Shown piece by piece: positions 1 through 11,488 of a stretch of 64,000 nucleotides of DNA. The stretch lies in the NCBI RefSeq assembly GCF_000001735.4, contig NC_003071.7, positions 14,917,443-14,981,442 on the forward strand, read 5' to 3'. The stretch's first letter is position 1. Every line of letters begins with the position of its first letter. The notes beneath the pieces were generated by a model. That model was not told the origin of the DNA. It did no database searches and saw only the letters and a program-made list of their open reading frames with translations. The stretch comes from Arabidopsis thaliana. Taxonomy: Eukaryota; Streptophyta; Magnoliopsida; Brassicales; Brassicaceae. The position numbers and the translations under genes were made by a program.

Positions 1-280
1 AAAACATGTCATCCCGTTTCGAATACTACAGAAAACAAATGTGATCATCGAAATACCCATATATATTAGCCATGGATATCTCACTGGACCCTTGGGATGA
101 TGAAGTATGTTTACCACCCCCAGAGGTCACAAGGTGATGTGGATCCTTTTCTAACTTATAGAGGAAGATTTCAGGATCCAAATAGCTGATCTTCAGTAAG
201 ATCTATATGCTGTCTCCCATTCAATGCGTCATCAGTTGATTTTTATGGAAATTACAGGAGAAATAACAAATGGTAATCAC
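1..280 (-). other. SRO1 intron downstream of the PARP-like exon (reaches window edge)
   Basis: On the minus strand this begins with a GT donor at 280-279 and should be intronic until the RST-encoding exon beyond the left edge. It contains a 41-codon open stretch, 150-26, that could be spliced in phase (see findings). No other feature is seen. Confidence 0.55.
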
Positions 281-1756
281 CTTCAGCATTGGGGATAGAC
301 AGCTTGAAGCTAACTACAAATTCTGGGTAAATGTGAGTGTTCATATTCATGTTCCAGATAAGGTAATGCTTTGGACTCTCAACATCATCAACCCCATTAT
401 CATACTCTTCTCCACCAGTAAAGTACTGCGTGTTATCACCACGAAGAGGCTCCATATTCCCCATTATTACGCGGCACAAAACCATGTGCCGCACACCATT
501 ATCGTCAATATCACAGTATCTAGCACTGTAAACAATATCTTTCACATGTGCTTAGATAAAACCATAAAACAAATGAACTATAAAGTGAAACAAAAATAGC
601 ATAAGGCAGGCTAAATGAGAGAGGAACTGGCATAGAGGGCGAATAAAAACCTGAAATAAGGGCAGTTTGCAGCGTGAACCCCAACACCATACATAGACTT
701 TTTAATGAATGCTCCACCCACTCCAAGTCCATGCATCATCACGGCAGATAACACTTCCTTCTTCGCAGGAACCCATGCATATCTAATGTTTGCATCTCCT
801 CGGTGTTTCTTAGTGATGTCAGCTTGCTTCTGGAAAAGAGATAGACGAGCCTTTGCAATCTCGCTTGAAAACTGATACACATCAAGCGACTCTACATGCC
901 CTAGAGTGGCAGCACCCAAAGCAAACATTTGTTTGACAGCATCTTTATCAAGCTCCTCCTCAGCAGGCTTGACACCAGAGAACCGATCAGTTTCTGTTTT
1001 GTCCCATTTCTCAACAGCATCATCAAGCTCACGGCTGCAGCTATCCTCTGATGCCTCGTCATTTGGCCCATTTGAGGATCTCTGAACAGCTTGAAAATCA
1101 TCCATATTGTCACCAGACTCGTCAGTGACCACATTCAAATTCAGCCTCGGTAACTCCCCACTATTTACATCAATTTCAATGTGCAGCTTGATCTCACGTT
1201 GATCATGTTGTTCCGGATCTTCCCCACGGATATGATGGCAGCCGTCCCTTTCGAGGGTGTCAAAAGTTTCAGGGAAAAAGCATTTGCCAGCAATATCAAT
1301 CCAAGCAAGCTGGGTTTTTACACCTGTTTCCAAGTCTAGTCGATACATGTGCAAGAAATCCAGGAGAAAATGGCGACCGCACCAATTGAACTCAATTGTA
1401 GCTCTCTTTGCTTCAAGATCATTCCTGATGTCGCATAGAATATGATCAGGCAAATCAATCCATTCACCATTCTCATGGAACATTACACGTTTTGGCACTC
1501 CTGTCTTCTTATAATAAGAGAAGTATCTGACCAAAGACTTCTCAACATGATTCTCAGAAACAATAACTTTGTTTTCACCATCCAAATTTCTCCTTTTCTC
1601 AAGCTTCTGGGTGGAACTGTTGGGTGAAAGCACCCATTGCAGCTTTGCATATGACCTTCCAGAATCATAAGGAGTATAGTTCCCTGGATGCTTTCTCTTC
1701 TTCCCAAGACCATCTTTATAACTACTATCCGATACCTTGACGATTTTGGCTTCCAT
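281..1756 (-). CDS. SRO1: SRO1, RCD1-like WWE/PARP-like protein (partial, 3' end off window)
   Basis: Paralogue of RCD1, a nuclear regulator of stress and developmental responses that binds transcription factors. Two coding exons are visible on the minus strand: 1756-651 (start ATG at 1756-1754) and 525-281. They join in phase, a Ser codon being split AG|T. A basic nuclear-localisation-like patch sits at residues 19-25. A WWE domain (about 75-160) carries the conserved EFNWCGRHF and DFLHM stretches. An acidic linker follows, then a PARP-like domain from about residue 275 that continues through exon 2 (SARYCD, GGEEYDNG). Family knowledge: plant SRO proteins generally lack the canonical catalytic triad, so ADP-ribosylation is doubtful. 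The C-terminal RST domain is not seen and should lie left of the window; the donor after NAEG at 281/280 opens that intron. The sequence matches SRO1 closely, so identity is confident. Confidence 0.93.
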
Positions 1757-2895
1757 TTTTCTCTACTAACAACACTAAACCTATAACCTTGAATATAAAG
1801 TCAACTAACACACCGAACTGTCTAGCAGTACTAAGGATGGGAACTCACCAACAGCTTCGAAAAAAACTGCAAGAAGAAAGGTGTGCATCAGATATGAAAA
1901 AAGTGCAGTGACTGTATATAAAATAAAAATGAAAAGACTCTCATCATGCAATAACCTACTTAACAAAAAGACACTGCTATAAACACCAACAGAAAGCAAC
2001 TATATGAACAGTTATTCATGAGTTTTCCTACAAAGCATCATGTTTCAATTGAAACAACACTGTCGAATCGATACCAGTAAAATCCCTTTACAAATCATAG
2101 GAAAAACAATATAAGAAAGATTACAAGAAAGGAAAGAAGTGACAACTAACCTACACAAGGATGAAAAAAGAGGTTCAGCTACTCAGAAGGCAAGATCTTA
2201 TAACAAACATGACAGAACAAAGAAGCAAAACTGCAGATACAAATCCGGACTAGATAGAACGGTAAACTCATCGGAAAGCTTGAGACTTACCAGGCTGTAG
2301 CACTTGTTGATAAATACATTAGTATTCATGTTGGCAAAAAGTAATCAGAGAAGAAACGTCACCGTATTTCTTCGATGTTCACAAATGTCAACTCTGTAAG
2401 ACAAGCCAAAAAATTTAACCTTCAAAGACAGAAACAGACCAACAAATAACAACAGGCTATCAAAGCTGTCGAGACAAGCTCTCTTCTGTTTAGGTGAATA
2501 CATGAATCATAACAACAGAAGCTTAGACGAGACATTTTCACTCTTAACAAATTATGTAATAGCAATCTTTTTCAGCTTTTCAGCGAAACCCCTAATAAAA
2601 TTATGCAAATAAACCATCAATTGACACCAAAACATCTCAAGAACAACACAATTCACAACAATTTCGACTAAATGTAACACACCAATTCACAGAATCATAG
2701 ATTATATCAATAAAGACAAATTTAAACTAACCTTATGAACTCTTGAGATTGGACGCAAGGCAAGAGCAATATAAGAGAAACTGTAAAAGGGGAGAGAGAA
2801 GCGAGAGAAAATTGCTACAGCAACGGAAACCCTAAACCGGCGACGACGAAGAAGAAGAAATCGTTTGGAAAAAGACGAGCCATTTATATATATTC
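1757..2895 (-). promoter_or_regulatory. SRO1 5' leader with long leader intron and TATA box
   Basis: Reading minus, a TATA-like run lies at 2894-2883. It is followed by a pyrimidine-rich untranslated exon containing the common plant leader motif TTAGGGTTT. A donor AAG|GTTAGT falls at 2732/2731, and an acceptor just upstream of the ATG (about 1770) closes a leader intron of nearly 1 kb. No convincing coding sequence is seen inside this intron. Confidence 0.6.
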
Positions 2896-2899
2896 TCTC

Positions 2900-4005
2900 G
2901 TCGGCGAAAAAATCTAAGTCGGCGGTCTACTCTTGGACACAAAGCCAATCGTTTAGGCAAAGAACAAAGTTACACATTTTTTTTTTTTACGTCAAAGCCC
3001 AATTCTAACTGGACCGTCACCTATCAATTCTGACCCGGTCAAACACGGCCAATTTCACTATCAAGTATAAACAAGTAAATAAATGTGTTGTAAACTACTC
3101 TATTATAGTTACATAGACATTTTTTCAGTTTTAAACTAGTTTTGTCAGATATCGCTCCAATAATATAAATTTATAAAATTGTTATCATAAAAAATAAATT
3201 TTCAATTTTGTCAAGATTGTGGTTTTAATACTTCAGACCAGAAAAAAATTTAATTTTTGTTTTAGTTTGAGTGGTTAGGACATATGTTACGGAATTTAGA
3301 AGAAAACTTATTTTGTTCGGTTACGTTAAATTTGAAAATAAACTCATCTCTTACGTATGCATTCAATTATTATATTATATACATCTTTTATCTAAACTTT
3401 CCTTACGCTGTACAAGGAAATTACAAACGTTCTCTTTGAATTTGTTAAAGTTGTGTTTATTCTAAAAATTTCAGTGTATCTCCGATTATTCCGTTTTTAA
3501 TTGTTACATCCACTCTGCCTGCCTTATTGAATGATTAATCTCTTGAAGAAATCAGTTATCTAATTACCTTCCATCTAATCCGATTATTTCGTACCTAATT
3601 TTGTATATCTTGATTATTTAAGATTTTAAATATAAAACAACTTCTTTTTTATTCAAACATGTACATTAAGAGTATGATAAATTATAGCAACTTATGTACA
3701 AAATTTTAACTAAAAACATAAAATGTTGTCTTAAAAATATATTTTTATGTTTACTACCATTTTCAAAACAATATTAGATTAAAATGTTTTAAAAACATTA
3801 TAATAACCCTAAATATTTATTTCCGATTTTTAAATTAATCGCCAAATTCATATTGAGCCCTCGAGTAACGTCTAAAGATTTTTCGAACAAGCTCGAGTGG
3901 TAGTCCATTTACAAACTGTGGAAAACATAATTTAGAAAATATCTCATAACAAAACGGCGACGTTTCGAAGTTCAGACTTAAAAAGGCTTGGGCCCAAAGG
4001 CCCCA
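2900..4005. other. Intergenic region between SRO1 and DAD2
   Basis: AT-rich spacer between divergent genes. A palindromic TTGGGCCCAA at 3988-3997 contains a site II-type TGGGCC on both strands and probably belongs to the DAD2 core promoter. The open frame near 3271-3465 is AT-rich, has no splice context and is not treated as a gene. Confidence 0.6.
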
Positions 4006-4144
4006 AACAATGACAGCCCGTTTTAATCAGCAAATCCTGAAACAACGTCATTTCAGCGAGAGCACCAGACTCGTGAAGAAGAGAAAAAGAAGAAGCAGGA
4101 GAAAAGTTTGCTTGCTGTGCCTGTGTTGGTCAGTCTTTGAAGAA

Positions 4145-5215
4145 ATGGTGAAATCGACTAGTAAGGATGCTCAGGATCTCTTCCATTCTCTTCACTCTGC
4201 TTATACCGCTACACCAACGAATCTCAAGGTCCACCATTATCATTTTGTTCTGATCTTTTATGAATCATCATTGAAATTGAAAAATCCGCTGAATGTTCTT
4301 GTTTGAACTCTGTTTTTGTAGATCATCGACCTTTATGTTTGTTTCGCGGTCTTCACAGCTTTGATTCAGGTACTCTAATCTCCTTTATTGCTTCGACTGT
4401 GCCTCTCGATCCGTGCCTTTTCGTTTCGTTTATGTATATGGGGATTTCAAATGTATGAGTTTTTATGTTCATATGTATTGATATGTGTATTTTCAAATAG
4501 AAAGACACTCAAATTTGATATACTTGATTTGCAATTTTTGTGTTCATTTGTATAGCATCATCCATTACTTTGTCGTTGAAATGTTTGATCTGTGTTTTTT
4601 TGAAGGACTATATCAAAGAAACTCTTGTTGCTTAATTCTTGACTCATGTTAAATTCTACAGAATTTCTTGATAAACAGTGTTGAATTCTCTGTGTATTAA
4701 AGAACCTGGTTACTTAGTTTTAGTGTGTTTAATTTCTGTGATTGAGCAGGTTGCTTACATGGCTCTTGTTGGATCGTTTCCTTTCAACTCATTTCTCTCT
4801 GGAGTTCTCTCGTGTATCGGGACAGCGGTTCTTGCTGGTTAGTTTATTAATGTGTTTACAAGTTTCCCTTGTATCTGTTTGTTGTTAAAAGATTAGCTTG
4901 GGAATGTCCTGGATACGGATATGACATTCTGTGTTTTTCTTTTCTTTTCTTTTCTTTTCTTTTCTGTATAGTCTGCCTCCGGATTCAAGTGAACAAAGAA
5001 AACAAGGAATTTAAGGTAACGAACTCCTACAGTTTCTTCAACTCCTCAGTAATCATTATGCTTCCACAATGTTGTCTAAATATCCTCAGAAGACAGCTAT
5101 TCATATTTGCAATTCCTTTTGAATATTGCAGGATTTAGCACCGGAGCGAGCTTTTGCTGATTTTGTCCTCTGCAACTTAGTCCTCCACCTAGTGATCATA
5201 AACTTCTTGGGATAA
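4145..5215 (+). CDS. DAD2: DAD2, oligosaccharyltransferase subunit (DAD1/Ost2 type)
   Basis: Small integral membrane subunit of the ER oligosaccharyltransferase complex, which transfers the glycan to nascent proteins. The name (defender against cell death) comes from the mammalian mutant phenotype. Five exons: 4145-4228, 4322-4369, 4750-4837, 4972-5015 and 5132-5215. They sum to 348 nt, giving 115 residues plus stop, the usual length of the family. The N-terminus is [13 protein letters not shown], the hydrophobic segments include [16 protein letters not shown] and [19 protein letters not shown], and the C-terminus ends VIINFLG, as in DAD1 proteins. All introns are GT-AG. Intron 3 ends in a (TTTTC)n run. 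The 3' end converges with bZIP16. Confidence 0.97.
4934..4971 (+). repeat. (TTTTC)n microsatellite forming a polypyrimidine tract
   Basis: About six copies of a TTTTC unit run to within a few bases of the intron 3 acceptor of DAD2 (TGTATAG, AG at 4970-4971). The repeat therefore supplies most of the pyrimidine tract for that splice site. Confidence 0.85.
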
Positions 5216-5837
5216 ACTAAACACCTCTCAAGCCGGACATAAATCTCATGAGATTTTTGAGAACAATCACTGCACTTGCTTTCCATACATCATAAACTTT
5301 ATTTCTGATATTTGAGATTTTATCATCTTAGTAGCCCTTATGTGAAGAGCTTGTTTTTCTTTTGTTAATGCTACTTTCTCATAGTGATTGAGCCAACTCC
5401 ACAGCCAGTTTTAGGTTCTACGCAAAAGTGACAAAGAACATACATCATCAGGATACAGAAATGGTAGGCCTACTAAATTCATTTCACTTAAATTCAATCG
5501 CATCCATAAAGTGAAGAAAAAATAAATAGGAAAAGCTAATAAAAAGGGTAACAATTTTGATACAGATAAGCACATTGCCTCAGATTCGCTTCTGCAAGTA
5601 GAGCAAAGGCAAAGTAAAACATTAAACGAGGGAATTTTTTCTCCCAATATCTAATTTCGTAACTTACACACACATACACTGGACCAACAACCCTCAATAA
5701 ACTATTCGGAACCAATCGATCTCTGATGCCTAAAATCCTACAAACCATCTGTTAGCAAAGAACCGCCGAGTGTTGTTGTTGCTGCTGCTGCTACTTTTTT
5801 ATACCTGTGTTAGGAATTGGTTTTGCTCTATGTCTTC
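5216..5837. other. Convergent 3' UTR region of DAD2 and bZIP16
   Basis: No coding sequence seen. It holds the two 3' untranslated regions. A short GTT/GCT triplet run (about 5773-5793) lies just past the bZIP16 stop on the minus strand. Confidence 0.6.
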
Positions 5838-8583
5838 TCACGTTGAGTCTTTGTATGAATCAACCTTTCTCTCTGCGGCACCTGTTTGATTGGTGTCTGG
5901 TTCTTGGTGGTCATTGTCCATGCTTATGCCTTCAAGTGGAGGGAATAATGAAAGTTGGTCCTGCAAGAACAAAGTTGGTAACTGTTTCGTTGGCTGGCTC
6001 TAAAACTAATTTTGAAAGATTACTTTTTTTTTACCTTGAGAGAGGTGTTCTCGGTGGTAAGCTCTTCGCATTGGCTTTTGAGCTTGTTGATTTCTGCTCT
6101 GAGATTTGTGTTTTCTTCGTTCAACACCTCAGCGCGTTGGGCCAGCTCATCACATTCGGCCTAAATCACAAACACCGGGTCAATAATTTGCTCACATGGG
6201 CGTGCTAGAGGTGATCTAAATGGATGTTTAGTACCTGTTTACGCAACCTTGATCTTCGAGCAGACTCCCTATTGGACTGCTTCCGTCTCTGTCGCTTAAG
6301 TTCTCTATCGTCCTAATTGCAAGACAAACAAATCTGAGTTTGAGGATAAAAGGCGATTTAAATCTGCCTAAGAAAGGTGGGCACACCTGTAACCAGGGTT
6401 GTGAATGGCCACCATCTCGCGAGCCTGGAGCAACAACTCCAGGAACTGGTGTAGATACTTTCCCATGCATTCCAGGGATACCAGCTGAAGTTGGAGCACC
6501 CCAGTAATCCATCCCAATATTTAAATTTGTTGGTGGGCCAGGAACACCTGCAGCTGTCATTGGCATGATTGGTACGGTCTGGCTCACCGGTAGAATAGGT
6601 GTACCAGCACTTCCATTTTGCGGACCATTGGCAGAACCACCATTCTCTGATGCTGCTTCAGCTGAATGGAAAAACAATAAAGAACTCTCTGATAAGTAGC
6701 TTTCACGGTGTTAGCCGCATGATAGTAACGAAAGGAAAAAGAAAAGATCGTAAACCAACCATCCTTTCCATCTAGTCCAGATCCCGAATCCTACATGAAT
6801 TGCAAGCAAATCAGAATCAGTCATAATTACTGTAAGAACTCCTCACTCCCATAGAAAGACGGAAATAACATTAAGACTTTTCGAGCCCAAAGATCCAACA
6901 AAAACGTTTGATGAGGCGACATATGGAACGCAAAGGTTATGTGTTCCAGTGTGCAGATTCCAAGTGTTAGCAACACTCATAAAATTTAAATGAGAAATTC
7001 CAAGGGACTGACAGATCTGAATAGGTCAATCCAAATTCAGATTCATGCTAGATTCTTAGCAAACAAACTAGGTGTTCCCCATGAAACAGCGCCTCATCAC
7101 AACATGGTTGCCAGAATGAATGCATACCAACAAAGATATAATTCAAATGAAAAGGCTGATGATAGCTATCCGAAACTTACATTTTGAGAGTTCCCATCAC
7201 TTCCTTCACTTGAACCATCAGAAGCACTCTCCCCACTGTAACCAAACAATTCTGACAATCTCAGAGCAATAATAGAATGAATATTATCTAATGAAGTAGC
7301 ATAAGTCCAAAAGGGGTCCTAGTCCAAACATAATAATATTTCCAAGATAACAACCATGCATACATGCCACGTCACATAGACCGGATAAAAACAAGCGTGT
7401 TACATGCCTTTTGGAGTAAGCTCCATTAGCTGATGCTCCTGAGTTTTTCCCAGGTTCATTGTTCTTTCCTGTAATCATGTTCAAACTTCCCAAGCTTCCT
7501 CTTGATCTTTTGATGGGCAATTTTTCCTTCACTTCAGATTGTTTAGCATCACCATCAGTGCCGCCTGTAGTATTGCCCTGCATAAAATCATCTCTCAATT
7601 ATGTTCCTACAATAAGCAAAGGTAGCAAAGACCGTTTGAGAAAGAACGAATGAAGTATGATGGGACGCTAACTCACAGAAACTTCAGTCATTCCATTTGG
7701 AGAAGGCATAGCATAAGGGCTATAGGGATAAGAACCCTGATACAGAATGGAACATATTAAAGATATAATTAACAGCTACATTTTAATTTATGTTCACTGC
7801 AATTGAATCTACTACAGTTGGCAGTACCGGAGGCATTGAAGGATGTGCGTACATGCCACCTGGGGGATACATTGCAACATAAGGATGAGGCGGAGTTCCA
7901 TAAGGAGGCATCATATGCTGCAAAATTTAATGTCTCATTCAGTAATCAATCAAAGATATGATGAAAGACAGCTGAACGAATTCGTTATAAGTCAATAAGA
8001 ATGTTGCAATTTTCCAGCACTCTGAACACCGATAGACATCACAGTAAAAAGCGATAAAGCGTAAGCCAGTTCACCTGAACTCCCCACATATAAGGGTGAG
8101 GTTGGGGACTAGATGCCACATAACCATGAGGCGGCGGCATAGGAGAATATGCCTGTCGAAAAGAAAGCCGTAAAGATCAAATGCAACAAGAAAAGAGAGC
8201 GCAGATCCATAGATGGAGGAATCTGTCCTAACCTGAAAACCAGACCAATCTGGAGTAGCCATGCCAGCACTCACAGCCGATGAAGGTTCCTACAAACACA
8301 GAAATATTCCAACTAAAGCATATCACTGATAGGTATACAAAATCACAATTAGCTGAAATCTAGAATATTTTTATTTTCCTTTCTAGTATCTCACTTCTAA
8401 TTCGGCTTCTAATAGCTTAAATCATGGGATTTGTTTTCCCTTTTTACATTATGGTCCTCTTAAGAAAATTGGAAGCAGAGAAGGGCAAACACAAACCTGT
8501 GAAGAGGGAGGGGCAGTAGAAGAAGGAGGAGGTGTTTTAGGTTCCTTCTCTTTACTCGATTTTTCCATCTCATTGCTAGCCAT
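5838..8583 (-). CDS. bZIP16: bZIP16, G-group bZIP transcription factor
   Basis: G-box-binding leucine-zipper factor of the GBF/bZIP16/bZIP68 group, acting in the nucleus in light and hormone responses. Twelve coding exons: 8583-8497, 8289-8233, 8152-8075, 7917-7828, 7736-7677, 7577-7408, 7235-7181, 6790-6760, 6661-6387, 6312-6235, 6160-6035 and 5960-5838. They give 409 residues, the family length. The N-terminus is a proline-rich MFMR-type region ([19 protein letters not shown]). The basic region is at about 302-327 with the N-x7-R signature (N315 to R323). A heptad leucine zipper follows at about 328-369. The intron after exon 6 has a GC donor (AAAAG|GCATGT), fixed by the reading frame. The ATG at 8583 follows a leader acceptor. 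Confidence 0.97.
7236..7407 (-). other. GC-AG intron of bZIP16
   Basis: On the minus strand exon 6 ends at 7408 as AAAAG and the intron starts GCATGT. The next exon starts at 7235 with T. Only this junction makes AG|T (Ser) and keeps the [11 protein letters not shown] frame. No GT donor nearby preserves the frame. Confidence 0.85.
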
Positions 8584-9160
8584 TATCACGTTCACTAATT
8601 CCTAAAACAACTCGTGATTGCTTCCTGCAAGACGAAGTCAGCTATAAGCTAACTCACTACGAGATCTACTCATGCATAAACTCAACACATCCAACAATTC
8701 AACATTTCAGCTAATAAGATGTTAGAGATTTCGTTCCAAACTTCTCCTATTGATCGTTGACCAATACAGCTATATATATATATATATATATATATTGATA
8801 ATCCAACAACAGCTTAAAGGTCTAGTCTTTTTCTCAAGATGCAGAAACAGGTAAATAACAATGTCGGACCGGAGAAACACAATAACACAAAACCGAGAAG
8901 TATATATAGAAACCCTCGAAAAGCCCTAGAAAACTCAATCGAATTCAGAAGAGAAACGCTAAAATCTAACCCCAAAGATACAAACTTGGAGAGATGTGAA
9001 CAGAAATACCTAACGACTGGTAATATTTGGAACCCCTCTGAGCACAATTTCAGATGCGGTGTGAATCTCTGAGCTTAATTTTGCAGAAATTTAAGAGAAT
9101 CAATGTCTCTTGACCAAGATAAATAAATTTGCTTGATTTGTTTTTTGTTATCTGACGGAG
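8584..9160 (-). promoter_or_regulatory. bZIP16 5' leader with intron
   Basis: Minus strand. A leader acceptor (CTTGCAG, about 8625) lies upstream of the ATG, and a likely donor TTAG|GTATTT lies near 9010. The intron contains a (TA)n run. Start sites probably fall near 9100-9180. No coding sequence is seen. Confidence 0.5.
8771..8795. repeat. (TA)n microsatellite
   Basis: Uninterrupted TA dinucleotide run of about twelve units inside the bZIP16 leader intron. Confidence 0.9.
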
Positions 9161-9179
9161 AAGAAAGGGGGCGTGGAGT

Positions 9180-9715
9180 TCACGAGGAATAAAAATTGCT
9201 TCTTTGCCCAAATTTAAGTATTTTTATTAAAAGCCCTTCTTTATAACTTATTTATGAACTTTACCCATTTAAAGCCTTACAATAATTTGTAACCCACCCA
9301 AAATGTCACAATTTGATAAGGAAAAAAGTTTCTCCCCAATTGAAAAGGAAGATCTTTAAAATCAAAATTGACATAAATATATGGAAAAAGTGTCTTTGCA
9401 AAAGTATATTTTAAATGTTATGAATAGGTTTATGTATACAATACACATTGATAGAATGATAGTGCATTGACTCATTGGTAATGTTACATGTCATCAAAAA
9501 CAATAAATGACTTTATGACAAAATAGTTAGGAACACTAACAAAAAAAACTATTGGGCAGAAAAGAGATTCTTAATAAATAAGAGGGTGATAAAGAAAATA
9601 ATAAAAAGACTAGGGTGAGTGAATTCAAGGGAATAGAAAAAGCAGAGCTCTCTCTCTCTTTTTAGCCCTCTCTTTCAAAGTTGAAGTTTTTGAAGGCGTC
9701 TCCGGCTACACAGCA
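9180..9715. promoter_or_regulatory. Shared promoter between bZIP16 and the J-protein gene
   Basis: AT-rich divergent intergenic region. The end proximal to 9716 carries a CT-rich leader (GAGCTCTCTCTCTC near 9646-9659) typical of Arabidopsis untranslated leaders. No gene seen. Confidence 0.5.
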
Positions 9716-11488
9716 ATGGCTTCTGGATCAGACTCAGAAGTAGAAAAGGAATCCATACACCACAAAGCACTAGCGGAATCGAGTTTCAATTGCGGTGATT
9801 TGATGTCGGCCTTAACTCACGCGCGGAAAGCTCTCAGCTTGTCTCCGAACACGGAAGGTTTATCCGCCATGGTCACCGCTTTCGAGATCATCAGCTCCGC
9901 CGCCACAGTCGCCGGAGGTTTTCCGGAATGGTACAAGGTTCTAAAGGTAGAGCCTTTTTCTCATATTAATACCATAAAACAACAGTATAGGAAGCTAGCT
10001 TTGGTGTTGCATCCTGATAAGAATCCGTATGTGGGGTGTGAGGAGGGGTTCAAACTTTTGAATGAGGCCTTTAGGGTTTTCTCTGATAAGGTTAGGAGGA
10101 CTGAGTATGATATGAAGTTGAGGATTAGGATTCAGGGGGAAATGGTTAGCGGTGGTTCTGGTGGTGATGAAACGTCAACGTTTTCGGCGGTTTGTTCGGG
10201 TTGTAGGTCGGTGCATAAGTTTGATAGGAAGTATTTAGGACAAAATTTGATGTGCCCTACTTGCAAGAATAGTTTTGAGGCGAAGGAAGTTGAGAAGGAA
10301 GAAGAGGGTAGAGAAAATGGAGCTTGTACTTCCAAGATCATAACATATAGTAGGAGGAAGAGGCCTGTTGATAGCGATGGTGAAAGTCTGATAAAAGAAG
10401 TTGAGACAGGGGAGATGAGTCAGGAAGCAGCAGAAGCTATTAATGTATTTGAGGGGTCGGATGAAGAGGATGAAGGGATGATGACTTTGGCAGAAATGCA
10501 AGCGGTGATAAAGAGAAATAAGTCGAAGGTGAATTCGAAGATCACTGAGAAAGATAGCAGTGGAGAAGAAAACATGGGAAGGGAAACGCAGAAGAGATCT
10601 TTAGCTGATGCCTCCATGACTGAAACGTTAAGGGAGATGAGTACTAACGCAGTGAATAATAAACAAGAAGTTTTAAAGAATAGGAAGAATATAAAGAAGA
10701 AGAAGATGGCGAACCACAAGGATTTAACTGAGATAGTGGATTTAGAATACGTGCCTCGGGTTGATAGGAAGAGGGATCGTGGTAAGTTAAGCCAAGAAAT
10801 GTATATGGAAGACGAGGATTTTGAACTGTATGATTTTGATAAGGACCGGATGCCGAGGAGCTTCAAGAAAGGGCAGATTTGGGCGATATATGATGGTGGT
10901 GATGACAAAATGCCTCGGAGTTACTGTTTAGTTAGTGAAGTAGTCTCTTTGAATCCTTTTAAGGTATGGATCAGCTGGTTGGATTTTGAGAGCGAGAAAC
11001 TAATCTCTTGGATGAAGATTAGTTCTTCTCATATGCCTTGTGGTAGGTTCCGGGTTTCAGAGAAAGCTTTGATAGAACAAGTGAAACCATTCTCTCACCT
11101 TGTCAACTGCGAAAGGGCTGCACGAGAAATATACCAAATATATCCAAAGAAAGGCTCGGTTTGGGCAGTCTACTCAGAGACAAATCCAGGTCTTCAGAGA
11201 AGAAAGACCAGACGCTATGAGATTGTCGTATGCTTGACAATGTATACTGATGCATATGGATTAAGTGTAGCATATTTGGAGAAGGTTAACGACTATAGCA
11301 ACCTGTTCAAGAGACGGGATTACGGGTATAATGCAGTCAGGTGGGTCGAGAAAGAAGATGTTGCAGCCTTGCTCTCTCATCAGATTCCGGCCAAGAAGCT
11401 GCCTGAAGATGAATCTGGAGCTGATCTGAAAGAGTCTTGGGTGCTTGATCTTGCTTCTGTTCCTCCTGATTTGGTTTCTGCCACTTAG
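9716..11488 (+). CDS. J-domain protein with DUF3444-type C-terminus
   Basis: Intronless gene of 590 residues. The N-terminal segment (about 10-65) resembles the short helical region that precedes the J domain in this plant family. The J domain spans about 70-135, with the HPD tripeptide at 99-101 that stimulates Hsp70 ATPase. A four-cysteine zinc-ribbon-like motif follows (C160, C163, C180, C183). The middle (190-370) is charged and Lys/Glu-rich, so probably disordered and nuclear. The C-terminal 210 residues (KGQIWAIYDGGDDKMPR to the end) match the plant-specific DUF3444 domain, whose function is not established. Likely an Hsp70 co-chaperone; the client is unknown. I recall this locus as At2g35540. 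Antisense frames inside it are shadows. Confidence 0.95.
   Translation: MASGSDSEVEKESIHHKALAESSFNCGDLMSALTHARKALSLSPNTEGLSAMVTAFEIISSAATVAGGFPEWYKVLKVEPFSHINTIKQQYRKLALVLHPDKNPYVGCEEGFKLLNEAFRVFSDKVRRTEYDMKLRIRIQGEMVSGGSGGDETSTFSAVCSGCRSVHKFDRKYLGQNLMCPTCKNSFEAKEVEKEEEGRENGACTSKIITYSRRKRPVDSDGESLIKEVETGEMSQEAAEAINVFEGSDEEDEGMMTLAEMQAVIKRNKSKVNSKITEKDSSGEENMGRETQKRSLADASMTETLREMSTNAVNNKQEVLKNRKNIKKKKMANHKDLTEIVDLEYVPRVDRKRDRGKLSQEMYMEDEDFELYDFDKDRMPRSFKKGQIWAIYDGGDDKMPRSYCLVSEVVSLNPFKVWISWLDFESEKLISWMKISSSHMPCGRFRVSEKALIEQVKPFSHLVNCERAAREIYQIYPKKGSVWAVYSETNPGLQRRKTRRYEIVVCLTMYTDAYGLSVAYLEKVNDYSNLFKRRDYGYNAVRWVEKEDVAALLSHQIPAKKLPEDESGADLKESWVLDLASVPPDLVSAT

Noticed and set aside
3271..3465. 64-codon plus-strand ORF in the SRO1-DAD2 spacer
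   Set aside because: AT-driven frame in intergenic DNA, without start context or homology that I recognise.
10132..10908. Antisense ORFs up to 162 codons
   Set aside because: Ser/Leu/Phe-rich antisense shadows of the intronless J-protein gene.
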